From positions 62,001 through 126,000 of the forward strand of contig JAVGVS010000396.1 of assembly GCA_032718565.1 (NCBI GenBank): a stretch of 64,000 nucleotides of DNA, given 5' to 3'. The notes beneath the pieces are model-generated. The model was not told the origin of the DNA. It ran no database searches and saw only the letters and a list, made by a program, of their open reading frames with translations. The translations under genes and the position numbers were made by a program. The first letter of the stretch is position 1, and the number at the start of each line of letters is the position of its first letter. The DNA is from Distichodus sexfasciatus (lineage: Eukaryota > Chordata > Actinopteri > Characiformes > Distichodontidae). Shown piece by piece: positions 29,906 to 42,506 of the stretch.

Positions 29906-32900
29906 GTGAGACGGTTTGTTCCCGGTTAACAAGTAAACAAGGGTTTCAAGCCCTGACAAATCCCTAAAAATCCCATTCAGATTCTTATTTGAGTGCTTTT
30001 TTTGCCCAAAGGAGTAGTGTGCTGTGTAGTTTTTGGTAAAGTTTGTTAGGACTGCTTAACATTTAGGGGAAATGACACTGCAGTGTGTTTATATAATAAA
30101 TATGTTTTACCTAATGACTTGAATAGATACTTTTGAAAACTTAAAATTCTAGAACTTTCTCGGTGGCTTCATAAGGGAGTGCATCTGCGTATAAACATGT
30201 TTTAAAGCATTGCTTTTTGTTTTTTTTTGCTGTTTATTTGTAAAGTTCTTGGTTTAAAAATTGCACTACCTTATCAAAATGCCCAGCTGTTCTGTACTTG
30301 CAACATCATGCAAAAAAATAGACGTTCAGTGTATAAATAAATATTTGTCAAATATCTGTCAGTTTTTCCCCTTATGCATATCATGCAGCCCTTAAAAAGG
30401 TAGCAAATTCACACTAAGTGCCAGTTTTCTAATGCCAGTTGCACACTTTAGGATGGAGCACATAATTTCCCGGTGACTCCCCAGATCATTGTCATGATCC
30501 TTTGGGATAATGTGGATATGTCTATATTCCAGTAAAGTAACATTCACATTTTAACATTATGATGATGCAGGTATTTGTAAGAATGGTGTAAATGCTGACA
30601 ATCTTAAGATTTCTCATCCTTTGGGAAAGTGATTTGGTTTTATGTTGGGACTGTGGACGAAAAGGACAGTTAATCCGTGACTGGGTTAAATGATATCGGT
30701 AGGGATTGATCTGGGTCATGTGAGGCAAAGTTCAGGATGAGAGTGCCGGACGACTGCGTTCACCAATTCAGCGTTTGGCTCTTGGGATCAGCAGCGTTTG
30801 TTCTGTCTGCAGTGCTGGAACAATGGAAAAGATGGTGGGAGGGTGAGCTTAACAGTGCTGTGTTTTTCACCTTTATACCTCTAGTATGTACTGAGATACT
30901 GGAATGGTTTGTGGCTAGTGCTGACCATGAAGTACCAATCAACATTATAACTGAATATAATACAGCCGTGTAGTAAGTTAAAATATTAATGAGACACACA
31001 GGCATTCAACTCATTTTGACATAAATAGGGAAAGTTTAATGCGCACAATGTTGTTATTAAAAGTAGGTAGGCTGTCAGCTTGCACTGAATATACTCATGA
31101 CTTCAGTGAGTCAGTGCTTGGTGTTTGCCTTTAAGGTGTTTGACTTTTGCATTTAATCTTGATTGTGTAGCCATACAGGGGAGGAGTGAGTGTGCCAACA
31201 CAGATTTCAATGCCGTCATTACTGACTCTCCCATTTCTCAAAGCAGGATTTCTCAATTAGCCAGATTTTATAAAACATTCTTTATGGCAGTCCTTTGATA
31301 TGTAATATGTCCTCATATTTTATTTATAGTAGCACAATAGCTTTTTAGAAGAATATTTGTTATTTTAAGTCAATTATCACTGCTTACTATTCAGCCATGG
31401 ACTCCAGTTCAGTATGCAGAAGCACTAAGTGAGAGGACTGTTGCATGCAGTATATTTTTAGTTCTTTTCCTGGCACCGGACAGCACAGGACTGTTGCGTT
31501 CAGGCTGTGCACCGCATGGGTAAATGTCACTGCAGCCATGAAACATTGATTTCGTGGTATTCTCATCACTGATGTTACCTCTGAACAGGATAAATCCGAT
31601 CAGTTTTACGCAGCTAAAAGGATTTACTTGTTTTAAAAGGACAGTCTTGTTGAACAATCTGTGGAAATATGATCATAATACAACTCTGTGAACCTAGACT
31701 CAGGGAGGCTCATTGGCTTGTGTTCTCAAGCATGGCATGACTGGCAGCTCTTTGTGCTGTACAGTGCAGGGGACCTAGCTGGACAACCTGTCGTCTGTGA
31801 GATGCCTGACCTGATTCCACACAAGACAGATTCTCTGCTTATCAATATTAAATTTTTAATGACGTTTTGAAGGCTGTCTCAGCAGCTAAGTGGTTATCGC
31901 TCTGTGTTGTGACTGAACGTATGTAAGTTGTTATGGAGCATTGTATTACTGAATGGGGAGTGTGCCAGTGTAGATGTGGAGTTCACACGCAGGACATGAA
32001 GCTTATATTTTTTCTTATGGACTGTTTCAGTCAGATCTTTTTATTCTGAAAAAAAACCACCTTTACTGGCCTATTAAACACTAAAATGTCTGCTTCATGA
32101 TCTAGGAAGACCAATATCTGTAGCTACCCAGGCGTGATCATGGCCATGTAAAGCTACTTTACCGGTAATTGGCGTCCATGCAGAATCTGCTGTTGTCCTA
32201 TTCTACTCAGTCATTTGTTTTAAGGGGCTTTAAAATAATGGCACAGATTGTTATTTTGTCTAAGAAATTCTCTGTAATTCATGAATTAGTCTGTATACAT
32301 TTTATAAGCTAAGATGATCTTTGAAGTAGAAGTTTTGGTTTGACTGCTAAAACATGGCAGGAAAATACCATAAATATTAATAAATAAAATAAATAAATAC
32401 TAATAAATATTTATTAGATGGTGTCTCCTTTAAGGCATATTTAAACCTTAAATGCAGGTTAAGCTCTGTGGTTGTTTAATAATTAATATTTGTCGCTGTG
32501 TTGTCATGGTAAAAATGTGAGCATTAGTTAAATCATCCATGGCTTTATTTGAATTAATTCAGACACACCAGCTTGTTATGTCCCATGTGTGAAGCAGACA
32601 GTAAAACACAACAGGTTTTTCCCCATTGAACAGCAGAAGGATCAGGTGTGCATGCATGCACAAGGGTTAATTGGACCTGGTGCCATCAGATGTTCAGTGT
32701 ATTGCCCATGGAAGAGTGTAGTTTTTTGTTTCTGTAGGGCAGGGAGGGCAGTGCCACACCCACTGAGAGATGAGGACCGCTGTCCACCTTCTTCATCTAA
32801 GTATTTGTTGTTTTCACAGCCTGGCCCCAGCTGCCACAGCTAATCTTCATCAACTCTGTGAGGAACTATGACCGGACTTTGCACAGCGAATGTGTGACAA

Positions 32901-33215
32901 CAAAATATCACTTTGAGATCAGCTCTCCACCAGCCAATCAGAAAGACGAGACTGGCAACTTGTGCTTATTTGCTGTTATTGAGGAGTCCTGATCCACTGT
33001 GTTAAATCTTTAGTCGATGCGCTTACCTTACAGCTAAAATGCTGCCCTGCTTAGAAAGTAAGCAGCTATTCCAAGCAGCATTTAACTGCCTTACTAGTCA
33101 CTGGCTTACCATGGTTAACCTTTAAACCAAATGGAAATGTTTTGGTACTTTTACAGCCATTGGCTTAGTGATTCCGTTCAGGTTTTTTTTTTTGCAAAGA
33201 TTGTTCACTATGTCA

Positions 33216-33840
33216 GTTAGTTTACATTTATGTTCATGCCATTTATTAGGCACTCTTATCCAGATAGTCTTATAGTTCTGTTTTTTCTTCATTTACATGG
33301 CTAGTCTGCCTGAAACTTGGGGTTGAGGGTAGGGCTGGGTATCGTTGCAGATTTCCTGAATCGATTTGATTCCGATTCACAAGGTCATGATCCGATTCAA
33401 TTCGATTCGATATCGATTTATTTAGAGATTTCTTTGCGTCAGTACTAGTTTTGCTTGGTTATAAAATAACTTGTTTTAAAACCGAAGTGTTGGCAAACAT
33501 CGGCCTTTAGGCCAGACGGTGATTTGAGCAGAGCAGCTTCAGCCATGGCTCTGTTTGGTTTCGGTTTCGCCGGTCTCATGTTTTTATAGCTCTCCTTGCG
33601 CGGTCGCGAGAAGTAGTGCATAGCCACAGGAAAAGATCGATCGGCGAATTTTTGAATCGATAGCGTATTTTTCGAACGAGAATCGATATTGATCGGTGAA
33701 TCGATTTTTTGAACCCAGCCCTAGTTGAGGGTTTTGTTCAGGTCTCAATGGTGGTAGTGCTGAAGTTAGGATAAAAGCGTATGCAAACCGCAGCCTCTGT
33801 GTCCATAACAGACTACTTTACTGCTAGGCCACCCCAATTG
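33216..33840 (+). repeat. SINE-like element, copy 4, split by hAT insertion
   Basis: Left part gcactcttatccagatagtc...cttggggttgaggg; right part resumes gttgagggttttgttcaggt...taggccacccc. The two halves are separated by the element at 33330-33723. Confidence 0.6.
33330..33723. mobile_element. hAT-type MITE, TIR TAGGGCTGGG, 8-bp TSD
   Basis: Left end tagggctgggtatcg; right end gaacccagcccta. TSD gttgaggg at 33322-33329 and 33724-33731, perfect. Interior rich in atcgattc motifs. 394 bp, inserted into a SINE-like copy. Confidence 0.85.
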
Positions 33841-33885
33841 CCAATCGATGGTGCTTGCCACTGTTTTTAAACGGTCATGTCCATT

Positions 33886-35255
33886 GATGCTTTGCAGCTG
33901 ACATCACACACACGCCAAAACTGTAGCCGCCATATTGAGTACCGGGCATATCGAGTACTGCGCTTGTGTTCAATGAAAATGAAGTGTCTGTATATCTATC
34001 TGTTTAACCACGTTAGACACACTGCTTCTAATAATAAACTGTTTAGCTGTTGCCTGTCAATGAGAACCAACACTTCACTTAATTTCAACAACTGAGTTGT
34101 GCATATCAATGGCTGTGAATGAAGTAGGGGTGCAACGATTATTCGACATTGTCGACAAAAATCGACAATAAAAATAGTCGCCGACGAATTTGATTGTCGA
34201 TAATTGTCGCCAGACGTCTTTTTAAACGGAGTGAAACGTTTTCTTTCCTTTCTACCGGTGCAATACTACTGTTTTCCAATAGAGTGCACCTATACACCAC
34301 ACTCTGGTGTGATTCGCTCTTGTGCAACAGCATTCAGTGACAGGTAGAAGAATGCCCCAATGGCGTCACATCAACACCAAAACTAGAGCGCGCAAAATGG
34401 CTTGCCGCAAAAATTTCGCGGGCGTAAATTTCAAAGTCGCAAGCGCAGATGTGAAACTCAAGAGCACAAAATTAAGAATCGAGTGTGCGTTTGTGGTAAT
34501 ATTGCGCGCAAACTGTATTTTTCCTCTCTCAAATGTCTTTTTCCTCTCAATGTGTCAAAGGTCCTCGCGCACAAAGTAGATTACAGGCGAGCGGCTTTTT
34601 TTGCTCGAGTGAGATTTCTATGCGCACGGTTTGAAAGGGCTAGGTTTGGGCAGTTTGGGGGCGGGGTATAGGCAGTTTCTGGCTGCGAATCCTGTTGGCC
34701 AATGGCTCCTGTTTTTGTGATTCGCTAAAGAAAGTTCCTACAGAAAAACCAAAGACGTTGGAGGAAGAGGAACCGCGACAGGTCGATTAAACGCAAGTTA
34801 TAGTTTATCGACCTTATAATTAGAATTTAATAGTTAGGTCTTATACGTTTAATAAGCACGCAAAACGGAAAAGTAACCAACGCCTTTGTCACTCGCTCAT
34901 AAATGTTATGATGGTATGTTACCATTTTCTCAGTACCATCACAAAACCAGGAGCCATCGTAAGGCTAGATAACGCAAAGAGGAAACTTATTTATTAAAAT
35001 ATGTTTTTGAGTGAAGTATCGCATCTAACAGTGGCGATCTTTTCGTCGTGTCCCTTAAGTTTCTCGACCTTCAAAATGAGAAATAGCCATAACATCAATA
35101 ACTGAAGTGAATGCCTTACGGGTAACGTTAGTTTGTCTGTCAGCCTGGAGTGGATTCGGTACTCATTTTCATTGGACACAAGCACAGTACTCGATATGCC
35201 CAGTACTCAGTATGGCGGCAGCTTCAGTTTTGTGACATCACTGCAAGGCATCAGT
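33886..35255. mobile_element. Transposon-like element with ~90-bp inverted ends
   Basis: Left end (tgatgctttgcag...gccgccatattgagtac, gggcatatcgagtactg, gcttgtgttcaatgaaaatg) is the near reverse complement of 35155-35255 (cattttcattggacacaagc, agtactcgatatgccc, agtatggcggcagc, gtgatgtc...tgcaaggcatca). No transposase seen; superfamily unknown. Confidence 0.55.
34125..34882 (+). repeat. hAT-like element, TIR TAGGGGTGCAACGATT, copy 1
   Basis: Starts taggggtgcaacgattattc. Shares gtcgacaaaaatcgacaata, tggccaatgg, aaagttcctacagaaaaacc and cgcaagttatagtttatcga with the inverted, shorter copy at ~40593-41323. Lies inside the 33886-35255 element. Confidence 0.6.
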
Positions 35256-35841
35256 TGGCATCTGTGTAAGGTGATGCACCTACCTTGGTGACCCGTAGCA
35301 TAGCTCGTGGTATTGCATGCTTTGATTTCCTCATACAAGGCGTAGCCCAGTAAAAGTGTTGCTGATGCATTTGAAGCCGGTTTACTCCTCGTCATTCTTG
35401 TCTTTTTTCATACTCATGTTTGAGTTTTGAAATTACTTATCAGAATTGTTTACTCACACTATGCATACCCTAAGCAGATAAGCTTGTTAGCACTTTCCTG
35501 GTTCAGCTTTACATCTCTCAAAGCATTCGATAACTCACACTGGCCAAATACGTACATAGGAGTGGTTGTAGAGGGTTTGCACCTCTTTGATTTCCTAGTT
35601 GATACTAGAATGTATCTCCATTCTTGTTTTTTCTAAACTCACAAATAGTGCTGCTAGTAAAAACAAAGATAAAACAGCATCTTTTTTCTTCTCGTGATCT
35701 TATTTCAACCTTTGGCCCTGCCATTGAGCAGGACCATTACAGCGCAGGTCCAGGTCAGGTGTAGGTTACTTTGTTTACAGTGGAAAAAGGTTTTGGTACA
35801 AGTGGAAAAGCTCCATGATTTTTCCTGTTTTTCCCTCACAG

Positions 35842-36104
35842 ATCACATCCCGGAGGACCTGCGGGACCCTTTCTACACAGACCAGTACGAGCAGGAGCAC
35901 ATTAAACCACCTGTGATCCGTCTGCTGATGTCCTGTGAGCTCTACTGCCGGGTCTGTGGCCTCATTCTCAAAGGGGACCAGGCCGCTTCCCTCCAGTCCC
36001 ACCAGTCGGTCATTCAGGCCCTGTGTTGCAAAGGAATCTACGTTATGGAGGCAGATGGCGCACACGTCACTGAGGAAGACCTCACCTGCCAACCTATCAA
36101 AATG
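35842..36104 (+). CDS. camsap1: camsap1 exon 2
   Basis: 263 nt. Reads HIPEDLRDPFYTDQYEQEHI, KPPVIRLLMSCELYCRVC, GLILKGDQAASLQSHQSVIQ and QPIKM, near-identical to human CAMSAP1. Ends phase 0 with donor gtgagc. Confidence 0.98.
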
Positions 36105-38809
36105 GTGAGCGCCAGGAGAGTTCAGTGTATTATCTGATGTTTTCATAGGGAAGCATGATGATATTGGAATCATATCGGAATTGCTTTTTTCAGTCATTGG
36201 CATCAGATCGATGCCTAGATTTGCCTGAGATTTTCAGTTGATATGTTATTGTATATTTATGTTTTGGATATATATTTATATATATAATATATTTATTGTT
36301 CATCAGAAAGGTATAGCTTCTGCCAGGCATGTCCAAAGTCTGAGGTTGGATTTTATACGGCCTGCGACTTCTGTCTTAAAATGTATGGCGTTATTTTGTG
36401 CTAAAATTCTAGGTAATGCACATCTAGTGTCACATGCGCCCTATTTGACATAGGGTGGGAAGTGACTTTTTCTTAAAATGTTGTGCACTATGCTCAAAAT
36501 GCTCCACCCTCTCGCGACTTTGACTTGGCACTGTGTTAGAAATGTCAGAACGATGACGTTATTTTTGTGCCAATATTCTGAGTGCACAGTGGAATGCTTG
36601 TAAGCAAAATATATTGGCTTTACATGCTCAACTCTGCCTGCTGTCGCGCTCGACTCTGCCTTCCTCATTTTTCGGCATCGGTATCGCTATCAGCAGGTAA
36701 AACGCATGAAAAATATCGGGTATCGGCATCGGTCCATAATTCTCATGTGACTACACTTTTTGCTTGGAGCTGAACGTGTCTGTGCAGATTACTCTTGTGT
36801 GGAGCCAGTCAGCATTTCTGCAGATGGGAAACCGCTAGACTTTATTGCTCAGACATGTATTTGTTTGCGTTGCTAGTTTAAGCCTTGATCCGAAGAGATA
36901 GAACTAAGGTTAGAGGACATGACGCATCCTGCAACTTTATATAACTTCACATGTTTTTAGAAGGCACTTTATGAGAGACCGCACAATCCTTTTTCAGAGA
37001 TTTGTGGTGTTAGTTTATGGTAATTCACTCCAGTGCTTTATGCTAACAGAAATTAACATTAGTCAAGACACACTTGCATTTGTTTGAATTTGTAATGGGT
37101 TGGAATTAAAGGTTGGTGTGAGCCTGCTCTCTGAAAGTCAAGGATTCAGATGTTCTGTAGAAGTCCCATGAGTCAACTGGGATTCCTAAAGTCAATCTTT
37201 TTTTTTTAACGTTTAGACTGTTTCAGTCCATGTGCCTGATAGTAACAGATTAAAAAGACAAAAGCTTATAAAATGACGTGTCTTTGAGGAATTCAAAATA
37301 AGGGGAATCATTAATATACTAAATATTAGCATTGCTCTTTGTTTAAAGAAAGGTCCAAGCTGTTACCTAAATAATGAGATTAACACACGACAAGTGACAG
37401 CTTCTGTCTCTGAAGAAGTTGAAAATATGACTGCAAAAGTGTACTATAATGGCTTGATTTGAACAGAAAATAAAGTACAAGGTCCGTGTTGGAGCACTCA
37501 CAAGTCACAATCATCCGTGAAATTCGTGCAGATCAGTTTTCTTTTAAAAAAGACAAATTGAAACTTAAATGTTTGTATTTTATTGGATAATCAGATTTGA
37601 GTGGGCTAGAGGATATAAAGCATGTGATGTTATATTGCCATGTCAACAGCTCTAACAGAGGCCAGGAGAGGAAATATGACATTAGGCTGAAAGGACATGT
37701 TTGGTGGATCTCTTCCTGTTGTAGATGCCTTATCTCCACATTGACACGGCAGGCAGGAGAAAGCTGCTTTTGATGTCTATATCCTAGAATCTCTCTCTTC
37801 CGCCATCTCTGCTTTCTCACTACCATCTGTCTGCCAACAATGAAGCAGTGGCTTGCACTGAAAGACTAAAAAGTAGTGGATTACATGGATTTGTGTTTCT
37901 CATATTTCTTTAGTGAATAGCAATTGAAAGTGTCAATGCATCAGCACTGTCCACCCCACTTGTGGTTTTATCCCTTTACATGCAAATGCTTCTCATAGCG
38001 TCCACACCCTGTTTAAGGCTTTGTGGAGTGTAATCCTCCCCAACCAGTTTGACAAAACATAATTGCTCCAAGGTGAGACATGACATTTGCTTAGTTTAAT
38101 GCAGTTATTACAAGTTTTATGTGCTTCCCATTACTCTCAGGTCGCTGTTGCTCGTCATGCCCATATAGACCAGCGTTAAGTGTAAATCTTAAATTGGGCC
38201 AAAGCTCATGTAAGGTTTGACGTCCTTTTGTCAGCTCACTAAATTGAAGCTGTTTGTCTCCATTTGAGGTGGTTAGAGGATGGAGCCATCAGCTTTCGAC
38301 TTTGCACGGCCTGCTGAGACCGTGCTACAGTATAACGTCGTTATGTAATAGCCCATCAATTCCCTTAACTCCTGTTTCCTGTTTTCTTTCCCATCCTTTC
38401 TGCTGTTTCTCGGTAACTGTGGAAACGGTCCACACTGTTTTGACTGCATTACTGTCCAAAATGTCAGCAGGCCCAAACCCTGTAGCATATGTGCCCGACT
38501 CGATGGCCAAATCTGAAGTGTTCTGGGTTTTACACAATAAAACAAAGGTGGTCTTAACAAGGATTGAATATCGATCCAATAAAGACTCGAATCTCGGGTA
38601 TCAGTGGCATTGGGCCGATCTATATTTATATTTATATTAAAGGTTTTTCTGTGTTTGCGTATGGCCGCACACACAGTTCGTTATGTATTGGTAGTACTGC
38701 GGTTAAGCTGGTTTAGTGTTGTGACATTCATGCTGATTCGTACATATTGATATGACAATGAGCAGAACAAGCAACGAAACACATTACAACCGCAAACCAC
38801 GTGATTATC

Positions 38810-39773
38810 AGTGATGAAAATATTAAAAATAAATGGCATTAGTAACAGTGTTATTTTAGTAACGGCTCATCTAACTAAATACTTTTTCCATCGTTACAAT
38901 AATGTTACTGTTACTCAGAACAAAATGTAACGCGTTACTAAACTCATTGAAGCTGTTCACCGAGATAAAAGGCAAGAATGTCTATGTGAAAAAGTACATT
39001 ATGCCCAGGAAGAAAGTGTCCACCTTGATTGTAAACTGTTGAAATCTCATGAAGCGCCTCTCGTCGTCGCACAGTTCTATTAACGGGAGGATCCAAATTC
39101 TTTGACATATTTGAACATTTTTTAGAAATGTAATGCAGTACTTACTTTCCCTGGTGACATACTTTTATAATGCTGTAGCTCAAGTGTGACTCTGCAAACC
39201 AGCTGCTTGTCGCAACGGAGGTTTCCAAGAGAAACGACCGTTTATGTTGCGTGAGCTAAAATGGTGGATTTTTTTGTTTTTAGTGTTTTGAAACAGTGGA
39301 AGGTCTATAGTGTACTGTTGTGAATAAATTTTGCTGAAAAACGTACCTTTTCCTTTCTAAAAACGGGACTTACTTGACTGACGTGACTGTGGATGCAGCG
39401 TAGGCTACCATAAATACAAACGTAGCTGCGACCACACCAAGTGCCTGTGAGTGCTGCGTCGATAGTCAACTTCAAAGGCAGATTTCTCCGTTTCTCACTT
39501 GGCGTGACAGGAGAAACTCGACTCCTTTGAATATTGACATCTCAGTCATATGTCGTCCAGTTCATTTGATGAAGGTTGCTTTATGCTCTTTCATGAAAAC
39601 ATAATACCTTAATTTTGAAAATTTGAGAGAAGCGACTGGTTTAAATTTTTATTAAATTTTTTTTAAAATTACAAATAATTTAGCATATACACATGGGTGT
39701 GTAAACAGTATTTAAGTCAAATATTTCCTTAAGTATAACAGAATCATCTCAGTCTTCTCCTCACAGAACTTGT
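38810..39773. repeat. Nested insertion (gtaacgcgttac-type) inside hAT element
   Basis: Flanked by duplicated tgattat(c)a. Begins cagtgatgaaaat and contains aaaatgtaacgcgttactaa, a motif common in fish MITEs. Exact ends uncertain. Confidence 0.5.
39185..39650. repeat. TGTGACTCTGCA element, copy 2 (inverted, partial)
   Basis: Starts tgtgactctgca at 39185. The interior is the reverse complement of 8427-9037 (ggcgtgacaggagaaac, cagcgtaggctaccataaat). The right terminus is eroded near gagaagcgactggttt. Confidence 0.6.
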
Positions 39774-40592
39774 TGATTATCAATATTGGATTGGTTCTTG
39801 GGATCGGCCGGTACCCAAAGCCCAAGTATCGGCATCAGCGTCTGTATTGGAACTGGATTGGTGCATCCCTAGTCTTAACAACCATGTTAGCATTTTAGCG
39901 TGTTTAGTTTTATGTAATATTAATATTTGCCAAATAGAGCTGTGAATAAATAAATGATAAAGGTGTTCAGAGGTCGAGAGTTAAGACATGAATACAGAAT
40001 GTGGTTCAGTCTGTTTTGGTGGTGTTGTTTCTGATCAGTCATGTATTTGCAAAGCCATCCACCAGCTCCTATTTGGCCCTAAAGCTGGTGGGAACGTAGG
40101 CCAGTTTTTGGCTGGAATTACTGGTTTATGTTTCGCTCCAGCCATGCAACAGTCAACAGTGTGGTACAGGCAACAGTTCAACCTGACTTGTCTTTGAGTT
40201 AGTATCCAGGGACCTCATCTCAGGCAGGCCTATGACTCGTCGTAACGTTTCGGCTGCAGTCGAGCCCTAAATCTCCCTCGAGCGGCATGTCTGGGCCGGG
40301 CCACGAGGCCAACGTGGCGAGGTTGTTCTGAAACACTAGGGATAAGAAGCCTGAGGCTGACTGGCTGAGGAGTTGCTATGGTAACACGCTTTGTGGTGGA
40401 ATCAATCTGGCTGGAAGACCAGGCAGAATCAGTTGGAACACACTCACATCTACGTCTTGATATTGTTGAGGTACATTGAGTAAATGTAACAATAATACTA
40501 CAGATGCACCTACTCAGTAATCAAAAACACTAAGTTCTGCACCTTTTCTGTAAAAGCATTTTTAGGATCTCACATACCATAATGCTGGTTAC

Positions 40593-41323
40593 TTTACCGT
40601 TTTGCGTGCTTATTAAACGTATAAGACCTAACTATTAAATTATTATTATAAGGTCGATAAACTATAACTTGCGTTTAACCTACCTGTTGCCGTTCCTCTT
40701 CCTCTGACTAAGGCTGTGCAATTAATCGAATTTTAATTTCAATTTCAATTTCAGCTCCAAACAATCACAAAATTAATGTAATCGACAAAAAACAATTATA
40801 ATTACAATTATTTTGCCACATTACGCTCTGCAAGTATACTCATATTTTGTCTTGTGTTCCGAATGACACACGCACGCGCACTAACGCACCTTCCGAAGAC
40901 TGAACGCACGTGTGTGTTCTGGTGGCGGTGTACAGTCTGAGCGGGTAAAGATGGCGGAAGGAGGAGAGCAGCATAAAGTCTTAAATAGTAACACAAAGTA
41001 AAGTGTTAAATAATCGTGATTTCAAGATTGACCAAATTAATCGTGATTGTTTTTTTTCATAATCGAGCAGCCCTACCTCTGACATCTTTGGTTTTTCTGT
41101 AGGAACTTTCTTTAGCGAATCACAAAACCAAGAGCCGTCGGCCAATAGGATTTGCAGGCAGAAACTGCCTATACACCACCCCCAAACTGCCAAAACCCGC
41201 CCCTTTCAAACTGTTTCACTCCGTTTAAAAATACGTCTGCCGACAATTATCGACAATCAGATTCGTCGGCGACTATTTTTATTGTCGTTTTTGTCGACAT
41301 TTTCGAATAATCGTTGCACCCCT
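40593..41323 (-). repeat. TAGGGGTGCAACGATT element, copy 2 (inverted, interrupted)
   Basis: Right end aataatcgttgcacccct. Reverse complement of parts of 34125-34882, with the middle deleted and a hAT MITE inserted at 40709-41075. Confidence 0.6.
40709..41075. mobile_element. hAT-type MITE nested in older element, 8-bp TSD
   Basis: TSD cctctgac at 40701-40708 and 41076-41083, perfect. Termini taaggctgtgcaatt and aatcgagcagcccta are imperfect inverted repeats. 367 bp, non-coding. Confidence 0.85.
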
Positions 41324-41725
41324 ACCCTGCACACGACCTGAGATGAGTTAAAGGACTGGCCTCCCATGAGAATGTCTGGAGTTTGGCCGTGTGGATTTCT
41401 GCAACAAAAAAACAAGAGCTTTCATATATTATATCTCAGATAAGAGAGATTGTGTCATAGTTTGTCAAATCTGAGCTCATGTTCCCCCTGCAGTGGCTGT
41501 AAAGTCTTATCACTATTAATGCAAATCTGACCTCAGTGGCTCCGGGTATGATTACAGCCTTTGAGAAGAAAGCGTTCTTTGTTAAATACAGCTGATTGTT
41601 GCCCACTTACTACCCGGCAGATTTACATTTCCCTATTGTGTTTCAGCTTTAAATGCCTGAAGTGTATCACACAGTCTGGATCACTTGTCTCAGTCTTGGA
41701 GAGAAAATCAAATACTTGTGCAGTA

Positions 41726-41985
41726 GGGCAGTTGGTGGCGTAATGGTAGGGTGTTCGCCACGTGATCGGAAGGTCGCAGGTTTGAATCCAGGGCCGGTAA
41801 AGTTACCACTGAGGTACTCATGAGCAAGGTACCGTCCCCAAGCACTGCTCTCTGGGCGCTTGTTAGCTGCCCACTGCTCCTTCACGGATGGGTTAAATGC
41901 AGAGGTGACATTTCGTTGTGGTGCACTGTGTGCTGTGCTGTAGTGTGTTCACAATGGCAAATAATCACTCACTTTCAGCTTGTTT
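41726..41985 (+). repeat. tRNA-derived SINE, copy 4 (plus, most complete)
   Basis: tRNA-like head: A-box-like tggcgtaatggtaggg and B box ggtttgaatcc (41779-41789). The body (gtactcatgagcaaggtacc, ggttaaatgcagaggtgaca, ttgtggtgcactgtgtg) follows. Minus-strand copies at 7430, 9891 and 28640. Confidence 0.8.
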
Positions 41986-42344
41986 TAGCCATTGTATGTT
42001 TAGTAGTGGCATTAAAAAAAATTTAAAGAATTTTTCTTTGCACCTTTGAGCTTTGTGTGTATGTGGGAGTGAGACGTGCTATGTCACTGTGAACAGCACT
42101 TGGTTGAATCAAGTGATTTCCAATACCTCCACTACCACTACATTTATTTTCTTTTGGGGAATGTACGTAGCCTCCAGTAGAACATGAGCAAATAAAAAAA
42201 ATAACCTCTAGGTTTTCCTGCACCAGAACATGTCCTTTCTTAGGCTCTGTAGTAATGACCCTTTCTACAAGTAAAATCTTCAACTGTTCTCATTTTCTGT
42301 AACTGTCCAGTTGTGCTGACTGTTGATCTTGTACTGTCTGGCAG

Positions 42345-42506
42345 AGCTCCCACATGCCCATGATCGATGCACTGATGATGGCCTTTACAGTGGAGATGAT
42401 CAGCATTGAGAAGGTTGTGACCTGCGTCCAACGCTTCTCCACCTTCAACTCCTCCAAGGAGCTCCCGTTTGACCTTGAGGACGCCATGATTGTGTGGATT
42501 AACAAG
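42345..42506 (+). CDS. camsap1: camsap1 exon 3
   Basis: 162 nt. Reads SSHMPMIDALMMAFTVEMIS, IEKVVTCVQRFSTFNSSKEL and PFDLEDAMIVWINK, matching human. Phase 0 both ends; donor gtgagt. Confidence 0.98.

Larger units (their letters stand above)
29906..35841 (+). other. camsap1: camsap1 intron 1
   Basis: 5.9-kb intron. Nothing recognised in 29906-33210. A SINE-like copy split by a hAT element follows (33216-33840), then a long-TIR element with a nested insertion (~33886-35255). The remainder to 35841 is unremarkable. Acceptor gtttttccctcacag. Confidence 0.65.
38560..39872. mobile_element. hAT-like element with nested insertions, 8-bp TSD
   Basis: TSD tcttaaca at 38552-38559 and 39873-39880. Right end ggattggtgcatccctag; left end aggattgaatatcgatcc (diverged). 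Interrupted between gtgattatca (38801-38810) and tgattatca (39774-39782) by ~960 bp, which itself contains the TGTGACTCTGCA element (39185-39650). Related uninterrupted copy at 14215-14520. Confidence 0.7.
36105..42344 (+). other. camsap1: camsap1 intron 2, transposon-rich
   Basis: 6.2-kb intron. 36136-36740 carries atcggcatcggt-type remnants. 38560-39872 and ~40593-41323 are nested transposons. 41726-41985 is a tRNA-SINE. No gene seen in 36750-38550. Acceptor cttgtactgtctggcag. Confidence 0.65.

Noticed and set aside
41726..41800. Functional tRNA gene
   Set aside because: A/B-box-like sequence but no full cloverleaf; it is the head of a repeated SINE.
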